Positions 63,271-64,000 of a stretch of 64,000 bases of DNA are shown piece after piece (position 1 is the first letter of the stretch; every line of letters starts with the position of its first letter). The notes under the pieces were generated by a model. That model worked only from the letters and a program-made list of their open reading frames with translations. It searched no databases and was not told the origin of the DNA. The translations under genes were made by a program, and so were the position numbers. The stretch is from the NCBI GenBank assembly GCA_009746045.1, contig RPFO01000138.1, positions 124,001 to 188,000 on the forward strand. Reading direction: 5' to 3'. Origin of the DNA: Mesostigma viride (lineage: Eukaryota > Streptophyta > Mesostigmatophyceae > Mesostigmatales > Mesostigmataceae).

Positions 63271-64000
63271 GGGGACATGACACATTGAAAGTGCACTTTT
63301 CTGGAAAACAGACCTGTGCATGGGATAAAAATCCGGTTATGCTTCCAAACCATAAATATGTGAAAAAAAAAATTTTCCAGCCACTTGGGGGTGGTACTAC
63401 CCCCCAGCATGACCCAGTTATGAGCTAAAAATAGAAAAAGACGCTATTTTTGGCCGATTTTTCCTAGGAGACTGGGCAAACCAAAAGTGACCAAACCACA
63501 TATTTTCCTAAAATCCCCACCCTTGCAAATAAATCTGGCTACTCAGGACCACAAAATAAGCACGTTTAGACTATTTATAGGGTTTAGCCCAAAACACGTA
63601 TTTTTTTGGTCCTAAAAAAATAAATCAAATAGTAGACACATGCAAAAATTCCAGTGATGATATTTATACTAGGCCTAGGGTGGGAATTTCACTCTCACAA
63701 AGTTTGAGCTCATTCTGAGCACGTTTACTCATGTTATTAGTGTAAACATGCAAAAAAAAAAAGACAGAAAATCCCGCTTATTACCACAAACAACAGACCT
63801 ATTACACCCTAGCCAACCACTAACTGGGGCAAACCAGGTGCAATTAATTAATAAAATGTATCATAAAGCTTGCCACCAAATTACAGGTCATTCTGACCTA
63901 GTTTGCCCATAGTACATCATGTTATAGCTGCCACCCTGCATGCTTGGTACACTGTGGCATGAGGGACACCATAAGCACATTCCTAAGCTTGCCCCCTGCA
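63271..64000. other. AT-rich non-coding sequence
   Basis: No gene, terminal repeat or array recognised up to the window edge. Confidence 0.4.

Overview
This is eukaryotic nuclear DNA, most likely from a green alga (low confidence on the clade). The evidence is one clear spliced gene with GT-AG introns and a plant-like SC35/SRSF2 RRM, an intronless coiled-coil gene, TGTAA-type candidate poly(A) signals, and an extreme load of nested retrotransposons and DNA transposons. There are no operons, ribosome binding sites or bacterial genes.

Layout. 1-3630: LINE fragments (ORF1 on the minus strand, ORF2 3' ends on the plus strand) with a 1.1-kb ATCC microsatellite. 4083-10756: the only convincing host genes, a divergent pair made of a 755-aa coiled-coil protein (minus) and a six-exon SC35-like splicing factor (plus), sharing a 1.2-kb promoter region. 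11391-12784: pentanucleotide satellite blocks. 12785-31045: LINE fragments holding a Russian-doll nest. A minus-strand LINE ORF1 is split by a LINE 3' fragment (itself split by a CACTA-like MITE) and by Copia A (16709-30184, minus), which in turn holds Copia B (21025-28305, plus). 31046-53990: fragments of a Ty3/gypsy-type gag (minus) split by Copia C (about 31761-50729, plus) and by a 5'-truncated LINE. Copia C contains a hAT transposon (36105-47059), which contains a 9.2-kb LARD-like non-coding LTR element (37049-46255). 54192-56262: a LINE with a restriction-like endonuclease. 56800-62396: a large inverted-repeat structure with 41-bp-periodic AT motifs, interrupted by an ORF1-only LINE (58061-60043) and by a hAT element (60113-61683) that carries a Tc1/mariner-like element. 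62718-63270: a LINE C-terminal zinc-finger fragment. 63271-64000: nothing recognised.

The most novel signal is the Copia lineage. All three independent copies (A, B, C) have the retropepsin-like protease between integrase and reverse transcriptase, a DT[D/N/Q]A protease active site, a DD29E integrase spacing and an HGDD reverse-transcriptase motif in place of YVDD. Two of them separate gag from pol by a single in-frame UGA followed by CU. Other strong signals are a LINE 3' stem-loop supported by compensatory changes, a complete ORF1-only LINE, and regularly spaced AT repeats with non-repeated spacers.

Many boundaries were fixed by target-site duplications read directly from the sequence: GCCCG for Copia B, GGCGC for Copia A, CGCAA for the LARD, GTTGGTGT and GTTTTCTC for the two hATs, TA for the mariner, TAATGGATAGG for a LINE.
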